From contig NC_092362.1 of assembly GCF_030848805.1 (NCBI RefSeq), forward strand, positions 19,940,084 through 20,004,083: 64,000 nucleotides of DNA. The letters run 5' to 3'. Every line of letters begins with the position of its first letter. Positions within the stretch are counted from its first letter, which is position 1. The position numbers and the translations under genes are program-made. The DNA comes from Temnothorax longispinosus. Lineage: Eukaryota; Arthropoda; Insecta; Hymenoptera; Formicidae. The notes under the pieces are model-generated. The model was given only the letters and a program-made list of their open reading frames with translations, was not told the origin of the DNA and did not search any database. Shown one piece after another: positions 36,541-48,638 of the stretch.

Positions 36541-37549
36541 CCGGCCAGCAGCGAGGCGCTATCCGCTCGGTATGCCCGTGTCCACTGGGTGACCTGGAAA
36601 TGTGTGTCATGAAGAACGCGCGGATCATTGCGGGCCATTCATTCAATACGCGAGGGATGATGCGCGCCGGCTGCGAATCTCGCCTCGGAGACGCGGTTTC
36701 CAGATTGTTATCCGCTACGGGCACAGAATGTATCGAATTTTTACGAAGATAAGAGTTATTCGAGACTCGTTAAGCGTCTCACATTGACAATTCCTACGTT
36801 AATAGAAATTTCATGTACAAATAAAAAGAATCGTGACACTCGCAACGGTATATTCAGTACCTAAACTTTTTTACGACGCCGCGACGTACGTTTAAGTGAT
36901 ACTTGTGTATTTTTTATGTTCCACTTTTTCTCTCTTTAAGAATCTTGCTCCTCTCCACATTGATCCGATCAAAAATTTCAATGATTCAAGTATTTTTTAA
37001 ATAGAATGAGGTAGTTGATGGCGCGGCGTGAACTAAGGTTGTTTATATTTATGATCGCTGTATAGTACCTGTAATGCTTCGATGTTGTAGCCACTGTCAG
37101 GACACTGTTAACTACAGTTCATATATTTAGACAAACGCGTTACCCCTGATGTAATAATAAACTGCATTTCATCATCGTGACCCCTTTCGAGACTATACCT
37201 GATTCCGCGCCCCGTTTTAATGGCCTTGTCACCAAAGTACGGTATAGGCACCGTGTCCCTCCATCATCATTTCCGGCAAAACGGGGGTCCATCGCGCCAC
37301 GGACGCGAAATCATTTTGCCGCAACATTTCGGGAACACCCGGTGGATTTACGCGGCCGTGTGCGTGCACTCACACGACCGCGACGACGCTCTCTGGCAGT
37401 CATCGCCCACACCAGCACCACTCAATTACTCGCGGCACGCTGTGGAATCATTTACCCAATCATTTAGTTACATCAACGCAACGCAACGCGACTGGTCCGC
37501 CACACGGTCAGTTTCGCGGGCTAGCAGCCGGCCGTTTCGGAACGTCAGA

Positions 37550-37616
37550 GGGGGGAGGACCGAGGGGGTTCCTCGGTAATGGGGGTTGGGGGCGGCGTGG
37601 CACGAGGGGGGAAGGG
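37550..37616 (+). other. G-quadruplex-prone region
   Basis: Runs of 6, 5, 5, 5, 6 and 3 guanines occur within 67 nt. Several combinations leave only 2-nt loops plus one loop of about 12-13 nt. Confidence 0.45.
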
Positions 37617-37685
37617 TCGCATGCGGAGGCTATTGTATTTCGCCACGCGGGACCCGGTGTGTATCGTTACCCTGTTGATTTCGCG

Positions 37686-37710
37686 TTATATCGTTATGAT
37701 GACGATATAA
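37686..37710. repeat. 9-bp hairpin
   Basis: TTATATCGT and ACGATATAA are exact reverse complements separated by 7 nt. One more wobble pair and one A-T pair can form inside the loop. Confidence 0.7.
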
Positions 37711-37982
37711 TAGCCCCCGGCGATGCTCAGCGAGTAGATTTACTTTGATACGGCATAGCGGCACGCTCGCGGATATGCGAGGGGGGCTCGCATATTTTTG
37801 CACTTCGAGGAACGCGCGTGCGGCTTCCATTACCGCGAATCGCGTTAACAAGGAGGCTCCCTTTCACTTGGCGTTCGCCGATCACGCGAACGATATGAGA
37901 TGCGCGAGATGCGAGAAATCATGAAATGGCATAATTAGAAGACCGATACCAATTTTAAAAGTAACAGCGGAGTAACTTTGCC

Positions 37983-38002
37983 ACTATCGCTAATGCGATA
38001 GT
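37983..38002. repeat. 8-bp hairpin with TAAT loop
   Basis: ACTATCGC and GCGATAGT pair exactly around a 4-nt TAAT loop, about 270 bp after the previous hairpin. Confidence 0.7.
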
Positions 38003-38247
38003 AGCCTTATCGTACTGCGAGCAGCGTGTATCTGAGTTATTATTGGTTTTAGCTTATGTCGTAGCGACAAAACGACTATGTTTGTTTTCGTGTCGTTGCC
38101 TACGCAATACTACGTACCTAATTAAATCCAATAAATTGTTTATTTCTGTATTGAGAAACTATCTGTGGCAAAAGATATATCTCGCAGGGACACCTGCATC
38201 TAATTCTGTTACATAATATTATATTTCCATAAATTACATGAATAAAC

Positions 38248-38279
38248 GGGAGGGACGAAGACAAGGAGGGGGAGGGGGG
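38248..38279 (+). other. G-quadruplex-prone G-runs
   Basis: Runs of 3, 3, 5 and 6 guanines occur, with loops of 1, 13 and 1 nt, in an otherwise AT-leaning stretch. Confidence 0.4.
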
Positions 38280-39690
38280 CACGGAAGCCATGTCCACGGA
38301 TTTCCAGAACTGTGTGATATCATTTAACTCGAAATATCCATAAACCAAAAGCTACAGCCGTACCGTAACCGCGGGGCTCGAAGCAGCAACAATGTATTCG
38401 GCATTCTCTCTCACCGGAAAGCGCCGGCACTACAAAAAAATAAGTATCGCCAAATTTTTACCATGCAATACCGTCGCAACGTGCAAAAACAAAGAGCCTG
38501 GAGGAAGATTCAATCGCGGCATTCAAGAAGGCAAAATAAAATTACGTGACATGCCGGCACAACAAAGTGTAGCATCAGCGGTTGTTCCATCACGCCGGGC
38601 CAATCGTAGCAAACTTCCATCCCCCGGTAAAGTCCGGATACATTCTCGAAAAGAGGAAAAAAATCCATCGGGGGCGTGGGTGGGGCCGGGTGCGGGTGGT
38701 ATATTGCAGATCAATACAATTGCACGTTAGTGCTAATAAATAATAGGCGGTGGGAGCAGAAAAAAAGCGCGCAATGCAGCAACGAACACAACACACAAAT
38801 AATACGCAATACATCAACCACGCCGGTAGGTAGGTACGTACGTGCCTTCCTCTCGCTCCCACCCGCGCATTCCGTCTCCCTCTTGCCTCCACCTACCGCC
38901 AGTCCCCTTTTTTTCTGCCCCGCACCTATAACCGTGCAAGCACCACCCCCGGGGCACCGCCATTTCCGGACAAATAAACTCTAGTCGACGTAATTTTTAC
39001 GCCGGGCGCCAAACGCGACGAAAAGCGGGGACCGCGAACAGCATTCGGCGGGAACAATGTGAAATTCTGCCTCGACCGTCTTTCCATCCTACGACTCTAC
39101 CACCCGACCTATACACACTTTTGAAAATATATCCTAGTCGTAAGATCTAATGTAACGCGAGGAAAATTTCTGCGGATTTTTTTTTTTTAATTGAATTAGA
39201 TGACTACAAGATTGAAATCCTTTTTAATATATGATTAGCCAGACTAAATAATAATTACGCGAAATTGTTTAAAATACGAGTAATATATAATTCTTATGAT
39301 AGTATTGCGTTAGAAATTGACTTCTTTGAAACACGATTAAAAATTTTTAATTTTGATATTTTTTAAGAAAATCAGGTTAGGCATCTCATAGAGTTTGGAA
39401 AATACATATCTTCCGAGTCTCGACAGTTTGTTAGGGCTGTATAAAGCAATAATTGGGGTTCAAAATAAAGAAAAATACGACCCGTTCGATATTTCGCGAT
39501 AATTAAGAGTGATTAACGTTACGCGGCGGAAGAGTGAAGGGTGAAGAGACAACGCGTGTCCCAAAAGTCGTCGACGGCATGACTGTCGAACATTAGTTAA
39601 TTTTGAAAAATTGCACTAAACACGCGCACGTGAATTGGCTTCGGGGAGCTTTGGCAGGCCAATCGGGAGGAGACATGCATGTAGGTATCC

Positions 39691-39719
39691 TCTCTTTCTC
39701 TCTCTCTCTCTCTCTCTCT
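39691..39719. repeat. (CT)n microsatellite
   Basis: A CT run with one TTT interruption near its start. Confidence 0.9.
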
Positions 39720-39996
39720 GTACGCGGCGATCGGGGGCTAGTCACCCCCGCGTCCAACCACCCCCCTTAAGGGCCCTTCCCGCCGTCCCGACCCCACCAA
39801 GCCCCTCTGTCCAGTGACCGACCCAACCTACCCACGCACACGTTAATGCCTGAAAAATGTACGGCAATTTTTTATTTTTTAATACGCTTCTTGTCTCTCT
39901 CTTTCTTGCCTGCCGGCGCGGCGTGGAGCTTTTTCTCTCTCCCTCTCTCGCCCTCTTTTCCTCTCCGCCACCCCCGTATGCGTGATGTAGCGCCTC

Positions 39997-40028
39997 GTTC
40001 GGTTCGTTCGGTTGGTCGGTCGGTCGGT
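39997..40028. repeat. GGTC/GGTT tetranucleotide repeat
   Basis: Imperfect TTCG/GGTC units, ending in three perfect GGTC copies. Confidence 0.75.
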
Positions 40029-40619
40029 GCGCGGCCTCTGGGTTTTTTTTTCGCTCTATCGATAATTTGTTTGGATAATTTCCAATGGTATTGATCTAGA
40101 TGTACATCCTGCAGGACGAGCGCAACGCCTATACCGTCGCGCACAAAGCGCGGCGATGGGCGCACGTAGAAGCGGAGGACGAGACGGAAGGTGGAGGAGG
40201 GTCGGGGCTGATCGTGAGTTACTGACGTTTTAGTATTTATCCATCTACGAGCTCGTTTTCCGCGTATCCGCTTAGGCGGTGGAGACACCCACACATCTAC
40301 ACGCGCGATCGTGCACAGGCGCGCATCGTTCTCACGGAACACGCGCGGGGCTCGGTCCAGACACCACCGCGGTATACGAGTGCGTTCGGCCGTCCGGCGT
40401 TGTAATATTTCGTTAGCCGTGCCGGGGCCATACGGGACGGGTGGGTGGGGATGGAAACTTTGATGAATCGCCCTCGTCGCCGATACCGCAGATCGACAGA
40501 TACGATGGCTGGTCTGTCGTCGCGCGGATTCCCCGTCACAGGGGTGAGAAAAAAGAAAGTCGACGGGCGACAGGTGCACGCAGCCGCGGCTTGAAGGCTA
40601 AATGATCCTGTTTGCACAC

Positions 40620-42750
40620 CCTTATCCTTGCACCTGCCTGTTGATTTTTTAGGAATCTTTGGAGTGTCCCGCGGTGATATGCAATTTCAATTGTATCAAA
40701 TGATATACCAAATCGAGATTGAAATGCCTCGAGTGTTGTCTCGAATTATGCTCTTTTAAATTCGGCAGAATCGAAATGTATAAAAACAAAAATATTAAAC
40801 ATATTAACATATCTGTTAATTTACTTTTACGAGTTATAGGATTTATTTTTCCAAAATGCAAAAAATATCAACATCCAATTTATGTCATTTAGATATTATA
40901 TCGAGCTTAACAAATTTTACGAGCTAATTAGGAATCGATTTTTAAGGAGTGATCGAACTTGGAAAATTTCTTTGTATATTAATAAAGAAACTCGTGAATA
41001 TATTTTATGACTAAGCAGAGCGAAGGACGAAAAAGGAACGCGGATAGGGAAGAAATCGTTTGTGTTTGCAAAGACAATGCATTGGCCGTGGAAAGAGTAG
41101 CGGAATAGGATCGGGCGGATAAGAGGTAGGTCGAGGTAGGACTTCTGTTCTTTGGGGTTGATTTTCACCTCACTTAGCTCCTCGTAACGGTCGACTCAGT
41201 GACCGAGGGCGACCGGAGACGGTGGGTGAGCGAGGATGCGCCGGTCTTCGTGCCTTCGAGTCAAGTTTTAATTAGCTTTTCCGAATTACCGATGTAGCGG
41301 ACCCCGACTTGCCGCTTCAGACTCCTTTGCCGGAAGGACAAAGAGGGGAAAGTCAGAGTTACCCGCGCCTCGTTTTACTCTGGCCGCGTCCTGACTTGGA
41401 CAATAGCCAAGCAGCCGAGTACGAGAATCTTGATGAGAACGTCTCGGCGAGTGTTCGTAATTTTAATCCTTAGAACTATCGTCTTCTTAAGTATCTCCTT
41501 AAGTCGGATTTCGCTGGCCGTAGCAAAATCATGAACGGGTGATGCAATTTGGAATTACTTAAAAAAAGAAGTCGTACGTGACACAGTAACGAAGTTCTCG
41601 GGGTATTATAACTGATTATCGCAAAACCGACAAGCCAGCCGAAGCGACGTAACGCGAATTAATTAAAAATTGATAATTCTGTAGTCCCCCCATGTTTATG
41701 CGGGCGTTCTCGCGATGCGTAATAACGTAAAAGTAAATAAATAGACACATATATAGCTGATACCTATCCCCGCGCGGCAAAACGAACAATGGACGCGTCG
41801 ATCGGAAATATAGGAAATGGATAAGAATGCATTGATTATAACGAACTATAATGCGATTTCTCTGATACCGAGGCGGCCGACGACGCTGTTCGAATCCATT
41901 TCACGTTACGTAAAATCCTATTAAACGATGTATCGATGTTCTCGATAAACGCGATGTAAACCGCTTTAGCGTGTTACCGGTGCTGACCTATGACTCTGAT
42001 GATTAAAACTCGCGGACTTCTAAACAATGTTTGACTGTCCCTAATTATCTCGCTTCGCGTATCAAACTACCAACGAACTCTTTCTCCCTTTCCAATCTTT
42101 GCCAATCTTGACGCCGTCCGCAGGACTTCGCCGGCATCATGGACCGACGTAGTGTGGGAGGGGGAGTGCAGCGACGATTGACAATGACATTTATACATTG
42201 ACGCAGAAATCGCGCGTTATTGAGTTTGATATGCCCCGAGGATACGATATATCTAATGAAATTAATTAACATTGTAATTATTGACTTCACGAATAATTAA
42301 ACGCCCAGTTACTTGCGAGTGGATAAATAATCATTTGGATACCATTATCCGCATTTACACGGTAACAGAGAAGATTATTATTTTTAATCCATTTTATATT
42401 TATTAACTAAATATAAAAATTTTATATTTATTTTACATGACTGTATAGACACACAATGCTATCCAATCTCTTCCAAGTTAGCCTTATAAATTATATTACA
42501 TTTTACCTCGTTCCGATAAAACTGTTATATTTAAGAGATTTGCTTGCTGATCAAATCTCTTAACAAACTGGAGCAAGATAAAAAAGTGGAGCAACCAACG
42601 GGGGATCCAAGACTGTCCCTACACGCGACGATGCCTATATGCTGGAGCAACGGTACGCCAGAGATTCTTCAACGTTTTCCTCGCGAGGGTGGAGACCTCG
42701 AGTTGACCAAAAATCTCGCGAGCCTCCGCTCGCATTCCCAATCTCGCGAA
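40620..42750. other. AT-leaning noncoding DNA
   Basis: AT-rich at 40620-41000 and 42240-42560. An AT palindrome lies at 42408-42430. No recognised gene. Confidence 0.45.
42408..42430. repeat. 11-bp AT palindrome
   Basis: TAAATATAAAA, one A, then the exact reverse complement. A further copy of the right arm lies about 16 bp upstream of the palindrome (42392-42402). Low sequence complexity makes chance likely. Confidence 0.6.
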
Positions 42751-42813
42751 AGCCGTCGAATTCGTTTAACGAGGACGGTCGGACGGCAGAGGCCTGTCGT
42801 CGAAAAAATCGTC

Positions 42814-42841
42814 GCCACACCCACACCCACACCCACCCACA
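42814..42841. repeat. (CACACC)n repeat
   Basis: About four and a half units of a CA/CC hexamer. Confidence 0.8.
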
Positions 42842-43000
42842 TGCCCCACTCCTTCTATTTCTCCCTGTCCCCCCCTGCCCCCTGCCCCCCTCTGGAACCC
42901 CCCTCGATGCGGGAGGGGCATGCTAGCCGTGCCATCAAGGTGCTCGATATTCCGCGCATTTCGGTATTTCCCAATTAATAGGAAAGCGCGCGCGAGAGCG

Positions 43001-43029
43001 TTCGCTCGCTCGCTTGCTCGCTCGCTCGC
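43001..43029. repeat. (CGCT)n tetranucleotide repeat
   Basis: Seven units with one CTTG interruption. Confidence 0.85.
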
Positions 43030-43535
43030 CCGGTCTCGCGCAAATAGGAACAAAAAGAAGCACGTATACACGTACATGTGCCGCACGCGCGAGTGCTCGC
43101 GCGCGGGCGCACACGCGTGCACGCCGAAATATACGGGCACGCGTAAACACACGTATGCGATCGTGTACCTATACTATCGCGCACGCGTATTCTGACAAAG
43201 CTTCTAACGCGAAAAAAAGCAGGGACTGCAAGCGCGGGAGGGCGCGACGTAGGGCGGGCGAGAGGGACGAGGGGGTGAATGGTCGAGCGCGAGTAGCGAC
43301 GACTAGCGCGGGTGCGAGTGAGAAGCCGGACGATTGGATAGAATCAGCAGTCTGCGAGTAACAATGGGGGGTTCAATTGAAAAAATAATTTAATGTGTCC
43401 TTTTAATTAAACAGAGAGGAGGGACAGGCGGGTGAGGACCGAACGGGTGGTACCGGCGTACACCGCGGCGTAGGACGAGGGTACGGGGATGGATGGACGA
43501 GAACCGAAAGAGGACGTACGGGGTGGCGCGGAGAA

Positions 43536-43601
43536 GCAGCCAGCAGCAGGAGGAGCAGGAGGACGAGGTGGAGGACGCGGAAGAGGAGGAGGTGGAGGCG
43601 C
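43536..43601. repeat. AGG/GGA-rich trinucleotide tract
   Basis: Imperfect AGC/AGG/GAC triplets. On the minus strand they read as serine/cysteine-rich sequence, on the plus strand as Ala/Gly/Glu/Arg-rich. Confidence 0.75.
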
Positions 43602-44215
43602 GGCTCGGATGGACGCGGAAATTTAAAACCTGATCAATTGATAGGACGGAATGAAAAAAGTAGGGTTGTGGGGTTGCGCGGGTGGCGGTGCAGGAGGAGA
43701 GAGAGAGCGGGTGCCACGGCGCATCGACGGCGGGAAGGGGATGACGAGGCGGAGGAAGGCGGCGGAGGAGGCGACGAAGAGAGGGATAGAGGGGCGAGGG
43801 GTGCAGGCTGGCCCGCGGAATAGGGGTGAGACGAGGGGGCGAGCGGGCGAGAGGCAGAAGAGAGGAGACCGCGGCGAGAGAGGTGGGTAGATGGGATTGC
43901 CGGGCATTATTCTGAAACGCGAATTTGTTCATTTGTTTCTTCCCTCTGTATGCGCCGCGGCGTGTGTGCATCCTTTTATCGACTGAAATCCAGGCTTCGA
44001 ATTACCGTGCAAATGATTTTTTTTTTTGAGCGCGCACTCGCGCTAGTCCACCCCCGCTAGCACAGCACCCTCCGCGCGTCAGCCCCTGGTCCCAGGCTCT
44101 TCCCTCCCGATTTTCTCGCTGCAACTCTCTTCTGCATCGCGCCGCGCATAGCGGCCCCGCGACACCCGCGCGCGCGCGTTTTGAACTCAAAAGGAATTTA
44201 AAACCACTGCCGATG

Positions 44216-44300
44216 CCCGCCGCCGCCGCCGCGCCGCCGCTGCCACCGCCACCGCCGTTGCCGCCGTCACCACCGCCGCCGCGACCGCCGCGGCAGCACC
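44216..44300. repeat. (GCC)n trinucleotide tract
   Basis: About 28 GCC-like triplets with CTG, ACC, TTG and TCA variants. Plus-strand reading gives Ala then Pro/Leu runs after an ATG at 44213. Minus-strand reading gives Gly/Ala runs. Such tracts are common in first coding exons of insect transcription factors, but no adjoining domain is visible. Confidence 0.75.
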
Positions 44301-45754
44301 ATGAGATGACGTACAATGAAACAAACGAAAAATGGGGAATTCCCCGATCTGTCGAGTTACCCGCGGGGTTGTGTTACCTGAGTTCCGATTCGCGACACTT
44401 TACGACGATAACGCGCTTGATATCGCGTTCGTACCAGAGTGTGCCCGAGCACTTGATTCGGCGTTTGGTACCGAGATTCAAGGATCCCGAAGTTTATGGA
44501 ACACGCAGAAATTTGATTTTTCCCAGAAAAATCAATGGTTTATATGGAATTTATATCTCTATAAATAAGTAATTATTGAAGTTTAAAAGTTTTACATTTT
44601 ATTTTCGTAACTCGTTAAAATCATGTATAATCATGATAAGACGCTACGCTATTTTAGAATTATTAAGGATGAAAAAAATGTCGAATAGAGGAAGAGGTAG
44701 CCAATCTTATATGATACGTATATAAATACAGTTCGCTGATATCCATGTATCGTTGGTGATTTAAATGCCTTGATACTGTGACGGAGTTTAAAGCGGTAAT
44801 TGAGTTCTCACTGACAATTCGATGGTCATCATAATGACAACTCGTTGGTGAACGTCGGTTTGGAACACGCGGCGACGACGAAAGTCAGCGTGGCACCGCG
44901 ACGCAAGCAACTTCTTCACAATTGACTTCGTTAACGCGACGTTTCCGACGCGGAAGAGCGCAAGTATGACGACGACGTACGGCGCTTCTGAATCCCAATG
45001 GACATTATTACGAGGCGAACTGAACCATAGATAAACTCCCCGGCGCACGAGATCACGGAGCGCTGCGGAGCAATATGAAACTCCTCGATCTAATATGGCT
45101 TGAGGCGGCGACGAAGCGTGACGTCACATCCGCCGTCCCGTCCACCGGTCATCTTGAATATTGAGTCGACCACCGGCGGACCGGAAGTTATGAGATTCGG
45201 ATTCCGACCCCGATGCCCCGATCTGCGTTTATATATCACGAACGACTCCGTTTCGGCTCGGTGAACGTCTCCCGAGCATGCGACTTTCCCTTGCGTTTGC
45301 GCCTCGGCGCTGGACGCCGCGGATTAATGCCGTTTCGCACACTCCGCCCGTATTTTACCGCGGCGAAACGTATCGGTGTAATACTCCGTGCAGTCGAGTA
45401 AACAATCTGTAAACGAGAGGAAGCTGCAATACTCTCGCGTACAAAAGGATAAATAAATAATCGAATCGCGCTGATTTGCGCTGTTTAACGCGACAAAAAT
45501 AACGCCGTTGTGCAAATTGTGAATTACGGGATCGGACGATGTATAATTTTGCATGACGCAAATTGCATTTCGCGCTTATTTCCGCGAATCTTTCCGCGAT
45601 ACTTTGTATAATGTATTTATACGAATGCGAGAGAACTGGAGCAGTGCATTAATAATAACCCTATTAGCCGACTGTATTGAGGCAAAACAATCGATAATTC
45701 ATTTGTTGCGTCCATTAAAAATGTAATTTAAAAATATATTAAAGGGGTCGGCTC

Positions 45755-45850
45755 TGAGAGAGAGAGGGAGAGAGAAACGACGAGAGAGAACGACAATGAG
45801 GGAGAAAGGGAGTGGGAGAGAAAACGGAAGGAAAGAGAGAGAGAGAGAGA
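45755..45850. repeat. Purine tract with GA microsatellites
   Basis: Nearly 100 nt of mostly purine on the plus strand, with GA runs at both ends. A perfect octamer follows 38 bp downstream. Confidence 0.8.
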
Positions 45851-46997
45851 TACTGAGAAAGTGCGGAGGCGGAGGTATGCCGGTCGAATGCAAATGAATT
45901 ATTAAAAATTTAATCAATCGAATCGGCAGTGCCTTGCTTCCCATCTACGACGTAATGATTATTCATGCTGAGGTGGTTTCGCGCGAACGAATATTTATAA
46001 TTTGTTTATTTAAATTGTTCGGCCGGCTCCGTCAGCGGGTCGCGCACCCTCGTGAAATTGCGTTATTAAGTTTACCGTTTCGTATAAATCGCGTTTTCCA
46101 GGCCAGATTATTGGAAACTCGGAAGCTGCCCACTTTATACGCTCTTACAATATGTAGAGGCCAGAAGGTCTCGCCACCTTTTCTCACCGACGAAGAAACG
46201 TATTTACAATACCGGGCGAATATCTGCATAAAAGCCAGAGATTCGAAGCATAGACTTAACACTTTTCATTTATCTACCGGCTGCACACAGCTGTACTAAT
46301 AAAATTCATATCTCACTCTTAGTGCAGTTTGTCAACATGCATTATACATGTATCCCAAACATCGCAAATAAATTTTCAAAATATTTTCTTTCACATATTA
46401 ATAAATGTTATTTCGAATATATATATTTTATTCATGGCAGAATTGAAAGTTAATTTACGGTTGATAATTTTGCCAGGTCAAAATGAAATTGTCCATGACG
46501 TTTTATGTGGAAGAGTCGATTTTAATCTGTCGACGAATCACGCAATGGGACTCGAATATTTCGTCTATCGTCTCTAATAAAAGGACGGATTGTTCGATTC
46601 CTCGAGAAAAGACTTGGGGAAAAATTCTCGCAAATTTGAGAACGTCTCGTTTCTCGCGACCCTTCTGGGACCCCTCCGTCGTCCTTCGGCGCCCGCCACG
46701 CGCCTCTTCGGCGTTCCCGCGTCATATCCCAAGGTAATGTCGATCGATCGGCTCATTTAAATGTTGACCGCCTCGGCAGGATATAAAATTCAAAGTGCCT
46801 TCATAGATACTTTCATATGCGGCGATCTCTTCGCTCCTCCACGGCAAGCCTATCCATTTCTGTCTCGGTCTCTGTCCTTCTTGGATCCCATCGGTCGAAA
46901 CGTATTCGTCGGCCTAATATATTTATGCAGGAATATATGCATGTACATGGAACCCACTCTCTATCCCTTCCTTATGCGCGGGGGCCCTTTACGAAAC

Positions 46998-47025
46998 GCA
47001 TGTGTACTAGTACTAGTACACATGC
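46998..47025. repeat. 28-bp perfect palindrome
   Basis: The half-site GCATGTGTACTAGT is followed directly by its exact reverse complement, with no spacer. The core is an overlapping CTAGTACTAG. It lies inside a cluster of TTATGCA/ATGCAT motifs (46921-47064). A 14-bp arm without spacer is far longer than expected by chance in 64 kb. Confidence 0.9.
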
Positions 47026-48638
47026 ATATGAAATTATGCACGTGGTGGTAAGATTATGCATGTGCCTGACCTCGAGAATCGATACGTATATGGGGAAGAG
47101 GGGGAGGGAAGGTGCGAAGTGGCCAGCCAAACTTTCCGGCTGCTCACCCACTGCTGAGTTTTCTCGCGCAGTTTAAATATATATATCACATTTCGATATC
47201 AATAGTTACCGAGTTAAGTAAATAATAAGGTAATAATTTCTTCAAGTTCGATCTAATGTGATTTTTATCTTAATCCTTTTGCGTCTTAATTGCTCAAGTC
47301 TAATATATTAAGGGAATAATTTTGTTAAAATGCAAACTCATGTTTTTAAAGTTACCAAGTATTGTCGTCTCAGTTTGTTAACATGTTCTGATTTATGAAT
47401 TAAGTTATTTAACCGACATTCTTCTTTATACAAAATAATAAATAGAAAAAATACGGGTTATGCATAGCTGCTAGTAAATCTCTTCTCACTTTCTATTTAT
47501 TTTCAATATTCTTCATATAGTTCGAAAGATTATACTCGGAAAGTAAATACGAATTCCAAACGAAACTCGTTAACCTGTCGATGCTCACAATCTTCTTATT
47601 GGTTAAAACGACGGCAGATTCGCAGTGTTACGCAGCTACCTTCGAATTCCGAAATTGGATGATGGCACGAAACATAAATAGTCCGTGAGGTTTTTAATCA
47701 TTTTCTCCTCGCGCGGAATACAAAGTTCAACGCGCGTCCATGTTGCTCGAAGGGAAGAAAAACATTGCGTCGGTACAACGCTGTCAAAATATACCTTCCT
47801 CGCATCCGTCCCGCGGGCTCCACATTACGTGAACGTTAAATATTATTTTTAGGGGGACACATTTATTTGCGAATAAAAAATAGAGCTGTCTCGCGAATAA
47901 AGTGGAACCTCCGCGAATACGCGAAGCGTATTTCGCCGAAGCGCCTGTTGCTAAATATTCACGCGGTCTCTGTTCCCCCGGTATATCCCTCCCCACTGGT
48001 ATTCACGTATATACGTTAATTACTCAGTAAACAGTAATTATTTTTGCGAATATAGAACACTCTATTCTTTGTGTGAAATGCGTGAAATATAAAATGACTA
48101 ATGACATATCGTTGTGATAAGCTCTGTATAGAAGAAATGGAACACTTTTTTTAAAGATAATCGATGTATGATACGTATATAAAACAATTTCAGCTCTACT
48201 GCAGAGAAAGATCTTTTCTTTATATGGCAATATGTTAAAATATTTATATAGTAACGATGAATATTTGACACTTTAACTGGTCAGTCAAATCAGTTGATAC
48301 CGTACACGTTTTATTTATTCACTGAATGATTTCAGTTGTATAATCTCGTAAAACATTTTATTCAAATTTCAACGTATATATTAAAAATCGGATTATTTCC
48401 AAAATATACAGGTAATCAAAAAGAAATTAAAAGATCATCATTTATAGCATTAACGGGACGAGGAAGGAAAGCGGCAAACGAGAAAGAGGAAATATACGAA
48501 AGCATTCCGGTGGTATTTCGATAGGATATGAAAGAAGAAAGGTGAAAAATGATCAAATTTTTTGGTAGAGGGACTGGTGTAGCTCAATGCATTTACAGAT
48601 ATGCAGGATAAATGCGGTAACGATGTGTGTGTAAAAAT

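Larger units (their letters stand above)
35900..36760. other. Densest CpG island of the window
   Basis: Very CpG-rich, with GAGAGC and GA repeats and CG/CA alternating runs. It hosts the longest stop-free frame of the window (35997-36752, 251 codons, plus). That peptide is mostly Arg/Ala/Glu/Ser from the repeats, with no domain, and the opposite strand is also open for 143 codons. A promoter, or a GC-rich first exon of a gene whose other exons lie elsewhere, is plausible. Confidence 0.4.
36760..39600. other. Mixed noncoding DNA with G-rich spots
   Basis: CpG-rich at 37190-37870, AT-rich at 37900-38240 and 39120-39400. G-runs at 37550-37616 and 38248-38279, and two small hairpins at 37686-37710 and 37983-38002, are listed separately. 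A GGTA tetranucleotide run lies at 38825-38843. No recognised gene. Confidence 0.45.
39600..40620. other. CpG and CT island
   Basis: Contains a CT microsatellite (39691-39719), a C-rich stretch (about 39740-39835) and a GGTC/GGTT tetranucleotide run (39997-40028). CpG-rich DNA continues to 40600. A 235-codon minus-strand frame (39872-40579) spans these repeats. It is Arg/Lys/Pro-rich without a domain and overlaps shorter frames on the other strand, so I do not call it. The region resembles the other promoter-like islands. Confidence 0.35.
42750..44330. other. CpG island packed with short simple repeats
   Basis: It holds CACACC (42814-42841), CGCT tetranucleotides (43001-43029), an alternating CG/CA stretch (43063-43190), an AGG/GGA tract (43536-43601) and a GCC tract (44216-44300). 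Frames up to 193 codons on the minus strand and several on the plus strand are repeat-derived (Ser/Pro, Arg/Gly). A GC-rich promoter or first exon is possible. Confidence 0.4.

Noticed and set aside
35997..36752. 251-codon plus-strand frame, longest in the window
   Set aside because: Arg/Ala/Glu/Ser-rich peptide from GA, GAGAGC and CG repeats, no domain, and the opposite strand is open too. Low stop frequency in CpG-rich DNA explains it.
37007..37015. let-7 seed-like TGAGGTAGT
   Set aside because: Only nine bases match and the flanks do not fold into a precursor hairpin.
39872..40579. 235-codon minus-strand frame
   Set aside because: Spans a CT/CpG island; Arg/Lys/Pro-rich, no recognisable domain, and overlaps plus-strand frames.
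43390..43971. 193-codon minus-strand frame
   Set aside because: Serine, proline and leucine runs come from AGG/GGA repeats read antisense.
45934..46299. 121-codon plus-strand frame with a TTTTCCAG acceptor inside
   Set aside because: Starts at TTG rather than ATG, unrecognised, and several frames of this length are expected by chance.
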